Source: an uncultured Clostridium sp. (lineage in GTDB: Bacteria > Bacillota > Clostridia > Lachnospirales > Lachnospiraceae). From it: DNA of 18,402 nt. Location of the stretch: contig UQFC01000049.1 in the NCBI GenBank assembly GCA_900540335.1, forward strand, positions 1 to 18,402, read 5' to 3'. Positions 7,623 to 15,120 of this stretch are shown in pieces. How positions within the stretch are numbered: position 1 is the stretch's first letter; each line of letters begins with the position of its first letter. The position numbers and the translations under genes were made by a program. The notes beneath the pieces were generated by a model. It made no database searches. It was not told where the DNA came from and was given only the letters and a program-made list of their open reading frames with translations.

Positions 7623-8633
7623 TTATGACATGGGACAGCCATGATGACCGCCCTTTTCTCCTTCCCGCATACGGGCCCTCTCTGAAATCATCTCTCCGGC
7701 TATGCTGATTGCAATCTCTTCCGGTGTGACAGCCCGAATCGCTGTTCCAATGGGACAATGCACCTGCTGAATCACCGATTCTTCAATTCCTGCCTCGCGC
7801 AGCTTTCCATTCACAAAATTCTTTTTATGCTGAGAACCGATTGCTCCCACATAGCAGGGCGGATTCTGGAGAACCTGACGTTCTACTTCATAATCAAAGC
7901 TGTGTCCGTTGGTCATAATTACAACATAATCCGATTCTGACAGAATCAGAGATTCTGACAGTTTCCGAAAATCACCGCAGATTACCGCTTCTGCTCCGGG
8001 GAAAAGCTCCTTTGCTGCATACTCAGGACGGTTATCCATAACGGTTACCCGAAATCCCACTGTATTCAGTATGGGAACAAGAGCCTGCGAGCAGTGGCCT
8101 CCGCCAAAAATCACTGCGCGATCCCCAATGGGAACCGGAAGGAATACCTGACTTTCGTTCCGGCCGAAATCACCGGTTCCGGGAAGCTCTTCCCTTCCTT
8201 CCACTCCTGCCTCTGCAAAGGAAGGAAGTCCGCCGTCCAGGTGAAGCACCAGCCAGCCGGGTTTTCTCTCCTCCATCTTCGTTAACAAAAGCTCAGAAAA
8301 CTCACTCCAGAAGGGAAGAGAGGAATCAATATACTGAAACCATACGGTTACATCTCCGCCGCAGACCATGCCAATATTTTCTTTGGCCTTGGGTGTCAGG
8401 GAGAAAAATTTCTCACAGGAGTGCTTTTCCTCCAGAACCTTTTGTCCAAAACGGATACACTGCAGCTCCACAGCTCCGCCGCCTACAGTACCGCAAATCC
8501 GTCCTTCTGCTCCTACCAGCATCTGCGCTCCCAGCCCCCTGGGAGAAGAGCCCTCCTGGGAAATAATACTGGTCAGAACCAGATCATGACCAGCTGCGGC
8601 TTCCTGCCGGATAAACTCAAATATTTTTTTCAT
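7623..8633 (-). CDS. XdhC/CoxI-family molybdenum-hydroxylase maturation protein
   Basis: A 336-residue two-domain protein. The N-terminal XdhC_CoxI domain shows GSSPRG (28-33) and GTVGGGAVE (48-56). The C-terminal Rossmann-like XdhC_C domain shows AVIFGGGHCSQAL (173-185) and a CPIG..TPEEIAISIAGE tail. Family members bind molybdenum cofactor and promote its sulfuration/insertion into xanthine-dehydrogenase-like enzymes; in Clostridia many belong to selenium-dependent hydroxylase systems. No hydroxylase subunit is in the window, so the client enzyme must be elsewhere. It starts 2 bases after the stop of the MobA/ModE-like gene with GAGAGA as ribosome site, hence is translationally linked to it. 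The C-terminus ends GHHGCPMS, a small His/Cys cluster. Confidence 0.88.
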   Translation of the reverse strand: MKKIFEFIRQEAAAGHDLVLTSIISQEGSSPRGLGAQMLVGAEGRICGTVGGGAVELQCIRFGQKVLEEKHSCEKFFSLTPKAKENIGMVCGGDVTVWFQYIDSSLPFWSEFSELLLTKMEERKPGWLVLHLDGGLPSFAEAGVEGREELPGTGDFGRNESQVFLPVPIGDRAVIFGGGHCSQALVPILNTVGFRVTVMDNRPEYAAKELFPGAEAVICGDFRKLSESLILSESDYVVIMTNGHSFDYEVERQVLQNPPCYVGAIGSQHKKNFVNGKLREAGIEESVIQQVHCPIGTAIRAVTPEEIAISIAGEMISERARMREGEKGGHHGCPMS

Positions 8634-8635
8634 GC

Positions 8636-9571
8636 TTATTCTCTCTCGCTTTCCAATTCCTCTGATATTTTCTGAAAATGCTTCTGAAACAGCTTCTGAA
8701 CGGCATCCTCCGCCTCTTCCTGAAACGCAGTGTAGGAGTCCATCATCTGCCTGGCAGATTCTGTCAGATGGGAATAGCCCCCACGCTTTCCTCCCTGCCC
8801 TGTTTCCAGAACAGGTTTACCCAGCTGCTCCTCCATCACAGATATGATCCTGCGCCCTTTGGTGTAGGAAATTCCCATGCGCTGGCATGCATTCGCCAGC
8901 GAACCTTCTGTTTCTGTCAGCTGCAGAAGCTGATGGCTTCCTGGACCGTAAAAAACTTTTTCCCGGCGAATTCGCAGCTGAACCAGAGCTGTCATTTTCC
9001 TGATATCATGATTTTTTGACAGACCTTCATAAGATGTCCCCGTCTTTTTGTCAGATAAAATCCCGATATCATCGGTTTCTATAATATTGGGATGAATCCC
9101 GGAGGCTTCAATTGCTCCTCTCAATCCGTTTTCCCCCTGATAGGCAAGCAGCCGGGAAAAACAGCCTTCTCTTAAAAGGATGGGATGACCGCACCGCCCC
9201 TGACAGCAGGGGATGCACACCTCTCCTTCCGCTTCCAGAAGCATCCGGACGGTTTTTTCTGAGAACATCGGTACATTGACATGGGATACCAGAATCTCCG
9301 TGCATTGTTCCTGAAGAAAATCGATTCCCTGCCGGACTCCGTCCATCATCTCCCCCTCTGATGAAGCAGTAAGAAACACCAGATTCATAGAGGGAACCAG
9401 CTTTTTGGGCCACTCCTTTTCGTCCCCTACCACCGCAATCCGCCGGATTCCGGACATCTGCAGCAGCAAAACCATCCGTTCCAGAGCGGAGATTTTTCCA
9501 ATCATACGTTCTGGAACAAAAGGATTGCTGTGATCCGTTTTTCCCGTTGCAACAATCAGTCCTCCTGTCAT
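8636..9571 (-). CDS. Fusion of MobA-like nucleotidyltransferase domain and ModE-like winged HTH
   Basis: 311 residues. Residues 1 to about 185 have the MobA/MocA-type NTP-transferase fold pattern (VNVPMFSEKTVRMLLEA, then CGHPILL). Residues about 195-285 match the ModE/LysR-type N-terminal DNA-binding domain (LTETEGSLANACQRMGISYTKGRRIISVMEEQLGKPV, then GGYSHLTESARQM). The transferase half is degenerate: the usual LAAGxSxRMG..K loop is IVATGKTDHSNPFVPERMIGK and the metal-binding Asp of (D)xP is Asn (VNVP). It may therefore be a cofactor-sensing regulator instead of an active cytidylyl- or guanylyltransferase. Its ATG overlaps the stop of the upstream lipoprotein gene (ATGA). Domain identities are from family knowledge; the inactivity is inference. 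Confidence 0.8.
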   Translation of the reverse strand: MTGGLIVATGKTDHSNPFVPERMIGKISALERMVLLLQMSGIRRIAVVGDEKEWPKKLVPSMNLVFLTASSEGEMMDGVRQGIDFLQEQCTEILVSHVNVPMFSEKTVRMLLEAEGEVCIPCCQGRCGHPILLREGCFSRLLAYQGENGLRGAIEASGIHPNIIETDDIGILSDKKTGTSYEGLSKNHDIRKMTALVQLRIRREKVFYGPGSHQLLQLTETEGSLANACQRMGISYTKGRRIISVMEEQLGKPVLETGQGGKRGGYSHLTESARQMMDSYTAFQEEAEDAVQKLFQKHFQKISEELESERE

Positions 9572-10737
9572 GAGGGGTTCTCCTTCAGCATACCGTGATA
9601 GATTCGATCCAGCTCTTCCTCTGTCAAATCTACATGATAGAACAGCTGGAAGAATTCCTTCACCTCTTCATCAACATTAAAATTCAGATATTCCGGATAA
9701 ATAAGCCCGGAAAGCCAGCGAATTCCTACAATACGGTTCGGTCCGTTGGGACGGTCAATCCAGCTGAAGGGAGCATTTGGTGTTCCGTATACAGCTTCGT
9801 TCTTCACTGCCTTTAAGGATGCATAATCCGGATTTCCGAGAATGGATTCTGCTGCCGAAGCTCCGGTGATGTCTGCCTTTGGTTCTCCGTTTACAATAAT
9901 CACATCCGGATCCCATGCCAGAAGCTGTTCTGCTGAAATCTGAATCCGTCCTCCTTCTCCCATCTCCAGCTCTGCCACGTTGATTCCATTGACCATTTCA
10001 ATGATCTGGGCATGAGGAGAGCCGACCGGCGCTGTTTCCAGAGAATCCTCACCGTTTCCATAATAAATCCGAACCTTTTCCTCGTCCGGAATATTCATAT
10101 TTTCAATATCCTGGAAGGTCTTTTCCGCATAGGCCGCCAGCTTCTCTGCTGTTTCCTCCTCACCAAAAAGTTCTCCCATAAACCGGTATGCCTCCGGAGC
10201 TGCCATCAAATCTCCATCTACAGCCACAACGGGAATTCCAAGGCTTTTTGACAGCGCATCACAGTCAGAAACCATCTTCTCATTAATCGTTCCTACATTC
10301 AGAGCAATCGTGGGATCAGCTGCTATCACAGCCTCATAATTCACTGCATCTCCCATACCGAAGTTGGGAATGCTGTGATACTGTTCCAGAATTACGCTTT
10401 TTTCTACCTCGTTCAATTCGTAGTTCCATCCGAGAAGCCGATCCGGAACCAGGGTATATAAATAAATTGCAGCGGCCGGTCCGGCAGAAAAAACAGATTT
10501 GATTTCCGCAGGAATCGTCATCGTTCTCCCTGCCATATCTGTAATCTCACGCTCTTTGGAAACCTCCGCCAGAGTCTCCTCCTTTGTTTCTTCCTTCTCT
10601 GTTGTCTCCTCCTGAGCCTGAACCGTGGTTTCCTGCAGGGTCGCGTCAGTTTTTTTTGCATTTCCGCATCCGGTAAGCATACCGGCCGCCATTACTGCCG
10701 CAAGAGACAGGGCTAATAATCGTTTTGACTTTTTCAT
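9568..10737 (-). CDS. ABC transporter solute-binding lipoprotein (FepB/BtuF-like)
   Basis: A 389-residue extracellular lipoprotein. A signal peptide with KKSKR start, hydrophobic stretch and lipobox LTGC (Cys24 lipidated) is followed by a Thr/Glu-rich tether (about 25-62) and a class-III periplasmic-binding-protein domain (PF01497 type) to the end. Such proteins feed FecCD-type importers of siderophores, cobalamin, haem or, in the MolA group, molybdate/tungstate. The permease and ATPase for it are encoded divergently next door. The ATG at 10737 is chosen because GGAGGT lies 4 bases before it and the Lys-rich signal start follows. The stop overlaps the next ATG. The substrate cannot be read from sequence; the neighbouring XdhC and ModE-like genes favour an oxyanion of Mo or W. 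Confidence 0.9.
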   Translation of the reverse strand: MKKSKRLLALSLAAVMAAGMLTGCGNAKKTDATLQETTVQAQEETTEKEETKEETLAEVSKEREITDMAGRTMTIPAEIKSVFSAGPAAAIYLYTLVPDRLLGWNYELNEVEKSVILEQYHSIPNFGMGDAVNYEAVIAADPTIALNVGTINEKMVSDCDALSKSLGIPVVAVDGDLMAAPEAYRFMGELFGEEETAEKLAAYAEKTFQDIENMNIPDEEKVRIYYGNGEDSLETAPVGSPHAQIIEMVNGINVAELEMGEGGRIQISAEQLLAWDPDVIIVNGEPKADITGASAAESILGNPDYASLKAVKNEAVYGTPNAPFSWIDRPNGPNRIVGIRWLSGLIYPEYLNFNVDEEVKEFFQLFYHVDLTEEELDRIYHGMLKENPS

Positions 10738-10786
10738 AAGTACCTCCACTAAAGAATTTTCTAAATGATGCATAATTTTTCGTCAT

Positions 10787-10822
10787 GCAGGCAGGATCGA
10801 ATTGACATCTGCCCCCGCCTGC
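10787..10822 (-). promoter_or_regulatory. Inverted repeat in the leader of the lipoprotein transcript
   Basis: GCAGGC (10787-10792) and GCCTGC (10817-10822) are exact inverted repeats with nested GCAG (10791-10794)/CTGC (10809-10812). They flank the -35 box of the rightward promoter and fall inside the predicted 128-base leader of the leftward mRNA. This could be an RNA hairpin or a second operator. I do not recognise a known riboswitch class. Confidence 0.4.
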
Positions 10823-10830
10823 GATATACT
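10802..10830 (+). promoter_or_regulatory. Sigma-A promoter of the permease-ATPase-fusion operon
   Basis: TTGACA (10802-10807), 17 bases, TATACT (10825-10830): consensus -35 and 5/6 -10. The expected start is near 10837, leaving about a 92-base leader before the permease ATG. The -10 is inside the left arm of the large inverted repeat. Confidence 0.8.
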
Positions 10831-10862
10831 TTTAAAAGCGAATGGTTTTTAAAAACATATCG
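10822..10862. promoter_or_regulatory. Candidate shared operator, 16-bp arms
   Basis: CGATATACTTTTAAAA (10822-10837) and TTTTAAAAACATATCG (10847-10862) are inverted repeats matching at 14 of 16 positions across a 9-base spacer. Each arm also contains its own TTTTAAAA palindrome. It covers the rightward -10 and start site and lies just downstream of the leftward start, so one bound dimer or tetramer could block both. The binding protein is unknown; the ModE-like fusion encoded at 8636-9571 is the obvious local candidate. Confidence 0.65.
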
Positions 10863-10871
10863 GCTATCTGA

Positions 10872-10900
10872 AGTATAGCACCTGAATATTCATTCGTCAA
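10872..10900 (-). promoter_or_regulatory. Sigma-A promoter of the lipoprotein-MobA/ModE-XdhC operon
   Basis: On the minus strand, TTGACG (10900-10895), 17 bases, TATACT (10877-10872), with expected start near 10865. It faces the rightward promoter, so the two transcripts should overlap by about 29 bases at their 5' ends. Confidence 0.75.
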
Positions 10901-10928
10901 GACTGAAGAAATATAAGGAGCAGCTGCT

Positions 10929-11987
10929 ATGAATCTATCTCATCATGAAGTACAGCAGGACACCAGAAAACGGCGCCATTACCGCCTTCTCCTTCTGGGC
11001 ATGTCCGGAATTCTGATTGCAATTGTATTTTTTTCCTTCTGGATAGGCTATTATCCTCTTTCCCCTTCCCAGGTTATGACTGCCTTTCTGTCACGTTTTG
11101 GCTATCAGGGTGAAATTCTGCCCCAGGCTGTTACTATTTTCTGGAACATCCGGCTTCCCAGAATCCTTTCCGCCCTGTTTATCGGCGCCTCCCTGTCCGT
11201 TGCCGGTTCTACCTATCAGGGAATGTTCCGAAACCCTCTTGTTTCTCCGGACATTCTGGGCGTCTCCTCAGGAGCCAGCCTGGGAGCCGCTTTTGCAATT
11301 TTAAACGGCGCTCCCGACTGGGTCATTCAGCTGGCCGCTTTTTCCGGAGGTGTCGCTGCTGTTGCCGCTTCCTATCTGATCAGCCGGAAATCCATGTATT
11401 CCCATACGCTGATCCTTGTTCTCACAGGCTCTATGATCATGTCCCTCTGCAACGCCGGAGTGACCATGATCAAGTATATTGCCGATCCCAACGACGTGCT
11501 TCAGCAGATCACCTTCTGGCTTATGGGAAGCCTTACCAAAACAAACATGAAGGCCTTTCAGTGGAGCTTTCTCCCCATGCTGGCCGGACTGTGCTTTATT
11601 TTTCTGTTCCGCTGGAGAATCAATCTTCTGACCCTGGATGAGGAGGAGGCAAAAAGCCTGGGCATCAACATCCGCCATTACCGGCTTTTGTTTATTACCG
11701 CCTCCACACTTTTAAGCGCTGCGGCAGTCTGTCTCGGCGGTCTCATCGGATGGGTCGGTCTGATGATTCCCCACCTGGCACGGGCATTAGTCGGTGCTGA
11801 TTATGAGCGGCTGATTCCCGCCAGCGCCCTGTTAGGCGCCGGATATCTGATACTTATGGACGATATTGCCCGGTCGCTTCTTTCTATGGAGCTTCCTCTG
11901 GGTGTTGTAACCAGCATTATGGGAGCGCCGTTTTTTATTTATCTCATTATTCAACGAGGGAGGCATTCACATGCTGCTGGAAATTAA
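10929..11987 (+). CDS. FecCD-family ABC transporter permease
   Basis: A 352-residue BtuC/FecCD-type permease with about 10 membrane helices. It has the family's conserved GxxYQGMFRNPLVSPDILGVSSGA block (about residues 96-119) and a coupling-helix region near GLIGWVGLMIPHLARALVGAD. It forms the membrane channel of an importer for metal chelates, cobalamin or molybdate/tungstate. The start is supported by AAGGAG upstream of ATG. Its last 17 bases overlap the ATPase gene. It is first in the rightward operon and pairs with the divergently encoded lipoprotein. Confidence 0.93.
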   Translation: MNLSHHEVQQDTRKRRHYRLLLLGMSGILIAIVFFSFWIGYYPLSPSQVMTAFLSRFGYQGEILPQAVTIFWNIRLPRILSALFIGASLSVAGSTYQGMFRNPLVSPDILGVSSGASLGAAFAILNGAPDWVIQLAAFSGGVAAVAASYLISRKSMYSHTLILVLTGSMIMSLCNAGVTMIKYIADPNDVLQQITFWLMGSLTKTNMKAFQWSFLPMLAGLCFIFLFRWRINLLTLDEEEAKSLGINIRHYRLLFITASTLLSAAAVCLGGLIGWVGLMIPHLARALVGADYERLIPASALLGAGYLILMDDIARSLLSMELPLGVVTSIMGAPFFIYLIIQRGRHSHAAGN

Positions 11988-12774
11988 CGAACTCTATGGG
12001 GGATACGGACATGGAGATATTGTAAAGGGAGTCACCTTTCATGCGGATCAGGGCGAAATTCTCTGCCTTATAGGTCCCAACGGATGCGGAAAAACCACTT
12101 TATTCCGCCTTCTTTTAGGCTCTATCCCCCTTTCTTCAGGAACAATCAAAATCAACGGACGCAGTACCCGGGAAATGTCCCAGAAAGAACTGGCCAACCA
12201 GATCGCATACATTCCCCAGTATCACTCCCCCATCTTTGATTATTCCGTTCTGGACATTGTCATTATGGGACGGGCCTCCCATTTTTCCGCCTTTGACAAA
12301 CCAAAAGCCATTGACCGGGAGGCTGCCTTTGATGCGCTGGAGAAGGTTCACGCCCTCTCACTTGCAAACAGGAATTACGCATCTCTCAGCGGAGGCCAGA
12401 GACAGCTGATTCTGATTGCCAGAGCCATCTGCCAGTCCGCCAGCATTTTTGTTATGGATGAGCCGGCAGCCAATCTGGATTATGCCAATCACCAGGTTCT
12501 TACCGATGTGATTTTTGACCTTGCACAAAAAGGATACTGTATTATCATGTCAACTCACAGTCCGGAATATCCTTCCTCTGTAAACAGCAGGGTTCTTTTA
12601 ATGAAGGAGGGACGGGTTGCCGGTTTCGGAAAACCCGGAGAAATCATTACACCGGAAAATCTGGAAGCCGCCTATGGAATTGAAATGGATGTTGTCACCA
12701 TACAGGACCGGTACGGTGTAGAGCGAACCGTATGTCTTCCTGTCAAAAATATTGCACGGGAGGTTTCACTATGA
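11971..12774 (+). CDS. ABC transporter ATP-binding protein (FecCD partner)
   Basis: A 267-residue ATPase with Walker A GPNGCGKTT (35-43), Q-loop in IAYIPQYHSP (about 79-87), signature LSGGQRQ (139-145), Walker B IFVMDEP (159-165) and H-loop STHS (His197). It energises the importer formed by the FecCD permease. The ATG lies inside the permease gene behind GGGAGG. The stop overlaps the start of the fusion gene (ATGA), so the three genes are translationally coupled. Confidence 0.95.
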   Translation: MLLEINELYGGYGHGDIVKGVTFHADQGEILCLIGPNGCGKTTLFRLLLGSIPLSSGTIKINGRSTREMSQKELANQIAYIPQYHSPIFDYSVLDIVIMGRASHFSAFDKPKAIDREAAFDALEKVHALSLANRNYASLSGGQRQLILIARAICQSASIFVMDEPAANLDYANHQVLTDVIFDLAQKGYCIIMSTHSPEYPSSVNSRVLLMKEGRVAGFGKPGEIITPENLEAAYGIEMDVVTIQDRYGVERTVCLPVKNIAREVSL

Positions 12775-14198
12775 CGCAGAAATCCAAAGCCAACGAAAAG
12801 GCTCTTTCCTATTTTATATCCCTTCAGGAGTCCCGGCCTGCAGACAGCAGAGACTTTTCTCCTCAAAAATGGGATCAGAGAGCAGAATTCTGGAAAAAAG
12901 AGCGGGTGAACCGGCGAAAAGGAGATGAGAGAGTCGTCAGCGCTGTTTCCTATCTGGAGGAACGGGGACTGCTCCGGCCGGACTTTGACGTTGCAGATAT
13001 CGGATGCGGTCCCGGCCGTTTCGCTGCCGCCTTTGCCCGCCGGGTTCACCGGGTTGTAGGACTTGATATTTCAGAAAAAATGGTGGCTCACGGCATGGAA
13101 TATCTCAATCAGGAGCAGCTGACCAATGCCAGCCTTCGCACCTGTGATTTCCAGACTCTTGACATTGATAAAGAGGGATACCGCAAAGCCTTTGATCTTG
13201 TTTTCAGTTCCATGACTCCGGCGCTCCGGGGCATAGATAATCTGAAAAAATCCATGGAAATGAGCCGGGGCTGGTGCTGTCATATCACTCACCTTTCCGG
13301 AAGAAACTATCTCCGGGAACAAATTCTGTGGGAGCTGTTTGGAAAAAAACCGGTAAGTCCGTGGAATGGACAGAACTTTTATGCTCTTTTTAACATTCTT
13401 TTCCTTTCCGGATATAACCCGGAAACCACTTATGAAAACCGACGCCAGGAAATCTGGGTAACACCCGATGAGGAATATGTTGATTTTCTGATGGAACATA
13501 TGCTTCCCCGGGAGGAAATCACCAGAGCCCATGCAGATAAAATCAAAAGCTGGCTTCAAAAACATCAAAATCAGGAGGGAAAGCTGTTAGAAATCAGCGA
13601 TTCCAGCTATGGAAGACTTTTGTGGGATGTCCGCAATCCGGTGGAACGTCCGGATTACCAGCCTGTTTCCCCTGCCCCTTCCATTCGCCATGTATTTCTT
13701 ACCGGGCCGAAGCAAATCGGAAAATCAACGGTAATCCGGCAGGTATTAAGCAGATTTTCCGGCTCCGTCGGTGGATTTTACACTGTAAAGATGAACGGCT
13801 ATCTGGATTCCGGATTCTCTGTCCATCTGTTTTCTCCGGGAGAACCAGGTATTCCCACAGAGCAGAACTTCCTTTTTGCCTGTGGAAAACCTGACAAAAA
13901 CTCTGATTCCCGCTTTAATCAAATGGGAAGCGACCGTCTCAGACACAGTGCGGACTCCTCTCTCATTCTTATGGATGAACTGGGCCCTCACGAAGCCGGA
14001 GCAAAAGAATTTCATCAGACCGTTCTCGATACCCTTGACGGCCCTGTACCTGTTCTCGGTGTACTTCAGGCTCCTGCAGATGCCTTTTGGCCGGACATTG
14101 TCTCCCGCCCTGATGTTCTGATTCTGAAAATTTCTGAGGAAAACCGCTCACAGGAATCTTTGCTTCAGAGAATCGAAGCTGTGCTGAAAAGAAAATAA
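12771..14198 (+). CDS. Fusion: class I SAM methyltransferase plus THEP1-like P-loop NTPase
   Basis: 475 residues. The N-terminal half is a class I SAM-dependent methyltransferase: WDQRAEFW entry, motif I VADIGCGPGRFA (74-85), acidic post-I GLDIS (97-101). A linker domain of about 180-300 follows. Residues about 305-475 resemble the THEP1/NTPase_1 family, with P-loop GPKQIGKS (312-319), GGFYT (334-338) and Walker B LILMDELGPHE (398-408). Start: GGAGG sits 7 bases before the ATG at 12771, overlapping the ATPase stop. The tight coupling to an importer suggests it acts on the imported ligand or its chelator. The substrate is unknown, and I know of no assigned reaction for the combination. The reading frame is continuous across both domains. 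Confidence 0.82.
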   Translation: MTQKSKANEKALSYFISLQESRPADSRDFSPQKWDQRAEFWKKERVNRRKGDERVVSAVSYLEERGLLRPDFDVADIGCGPGRFAAAFARRVHRVVGLDISEKMVAHGMEYLNQEQLTNASLRTCDFQTLDIDKEGYRKAFDLVFSSMTPALRGIDNLKKSMEMSRGWCCHITHLSGRNYLREQILWELFGKKPVSPWNGQNFYALFNILFLSGYNPETTYENRRQEIWVTPDEEYVDFLMEHMLPREEITRAHADKIKSWLQKHQNQEGKLLEISDSSYGRLLWDVRNPVERPDYQPVSPAPSIRHVFLTGPKQIGKSTVIRQVLSRFSGSVGGFYTVKMNGYLDSGFSVHLFSPGEPGIPTEQNFLFACGKPDKNSDSRFNQMGSDRLRHSADSSLILMDELGPHEAGAKEFHQTVLDTLDGPVPVLGVLQAPADAFWPDIVSRPDVLILKISEENRSQESLLQRIEAVLKRK

Positions 14199-14217
14199 AG
14201 AAAGATACAAAAAGAAA

Positions 14218-14249
14218 GCTGCCGCTTCAAGGCGGCAGCGCTATTCTTC
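14218..14249. terminator. Bidirectional terminator between convergent operons
   Basis: GCTGCCGC (14218-14225) pairs perfectly with GCGGCAGC (14232-14239) around a 6-base loop. On the minus strand it is followed by TTTCTTTTTG; on the plus strand by T-rich sequence (CTATTCTTCTTATTT). It ends the methyltransferase-fusion operon and the discoidin-like gene. Confidence 0.85.
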
Positions 14250-15062
14250 TTATTTGCAGTAAGTTCCGTACACTTCAATCTGTGTCAGAGCCGGGAACGG
14301 AGACGGATCATCGGCCTTAATCAGCTTTCCGAATTTCAGCCAGGTAATGCCTGTCTTCTTCATGGGAATGATATGGGGCTTTACACTCTTTTCCAGGTTT
14401 ACAGTCTCTTCAGAACCATCTGAGAAAGTAAAGGTCACCTGCTCCCACCAGTTATCGTGAGGGAAGTCTGCTCTTGTATACAGAACAATCTCATCAAAAT
14501 CTACCGGACGGCCAAATTCCAGAGTCAGCTCTGCATCATCCTGCTGGTTGATTCCCCAGGACTCATAAGGCCAGTATCCGTGAGACTCATTTGCCAGTAC
14601 GCCGTCAATAGCATTGCGTGCTGCAAATACAGCCTCGCCTCTTGTCTCTACATTGGCAGATGCATGAGGATAGCAGCCGGGATCTCCGTGCTGATCCATA
14701 CTGTTTTTTGCCAGATTTCTATATGCATAAATCTCCCGATCCAAAGCCGGACGCATGGTCAGATAATGACGCTCTCCTGTAAATGCCTTGGGATTGTAGG
14801 AGGTTTTCTTCTCCTCAAAGGGAATGGCAAACTCCACCTGGGACTTGGTCAGATATACCAGATCCTCATCCATGGTATCATCCAGACGGATAACATAATA
14901 CTTATCTGTCTCTGCTGCCTCCCATACAATCTTATCGCCCTCTTCATACTGGCCAATCCATGCCAGAATGGCTGCTCCCTCAGAAGAAGCAGATGCTTTC
15001 TCGTTGCCCTCCCGATCCAGCACGCGAATTGTGTTTTTCAGAACTACCTTCTCATCACTCAT
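14250..15062 (-). CDS. Cytoplasmic discoidin (F5/8C-like) domain protein
   Basis: A 270-residue soluble protein without signal peptide or membrane segment. Residues about 1-95 form a beta-rich N-terminal part of unknown type. Residues about 115-268 look like a galactose-binding/F5-8C jelly roll: ASANVETRGEAVFAARNAIDGV, GYWPYESWG, LEFGRPVDFDEIVLYTR, then a terminal FPALTQIEVYG strand. Such folds bind sugars or are accessory domains of glycosidases. The gene lies 38 bases downstream of a beta-glucuronidase but has its own strong promoter. AGGAGT lies 5 bases before ATG. Lacking secretion signals, it probably binds an intracellular sugar or associates with the glucuronidase; this is inference. 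Confidence 0.7.
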   Translation of the reverse strand: MSDEKVVLKNTIRVLDREGNEKASASSEGAAILAWIGQYEEGDKIVWEAAETDKYYVIRLDDTMDEDLVYLTKSQVEFAIPFEEKKTSYNPKAFTGERHYLTMRPALDREIYAYRNLAKNSMDQHGDPGCYPHASANVETRGEAVFAARNAIDGVLANESHGYWPYESWGINQQDDAELTLEFGRPVDFDEIVLYTRADFPHDNWWEQVTFTFSDGSEETVNLEKSVKPHIIPMKKTGITWLKFGKLIKADDPSPFPALTQIEVYGTYCK

Positions 15063-15091
15063 AGTTACTCCTATCCTTTCTGTTTTTTCCT

Positions 15092-15120
15092 ATTATACCA
15101 TTAGAAAGGCTTATAGTCAA
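15092..15120 (-). promoter_or_regulatory. Strong extended -10 promoter of the discoidin-like gene
   Basis: On the minus strand, TTGACT (15120-15115), 17 bases ending TGG, then TATAAT (15097-15092). The -35 lies in the last codons of the beta-glucuronidase gene. Start near 15085, 22 bases before the ATG. Confidence 0.8.

Noticed and set aside
8368..8847. Open frames antisense to the xdhC-like and MobA/ModE-like genes
   Set aside because: They are low-complexity shadows of well-recognised coding genes, without ribosome sites or family resemblance. The same applies to the other antisense frames across the window.
7623..9571. Selenocysteine codon or SECIS in the maturation genes
   Set aside because: No in-frame TGA interrupts either gene, and no sel genes are present.
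10738..10928. Molybdenum-cofactor riboswitch
   Set aside because: The gene context is right, but I cannot recognise the conserved core of that class in either leader.
12732..12770. Longer start for the methyltransferase fusion
   Set aside because: The ATG at 12771 has GGAGG at the right distance and the ATGA overlap common in this locus.
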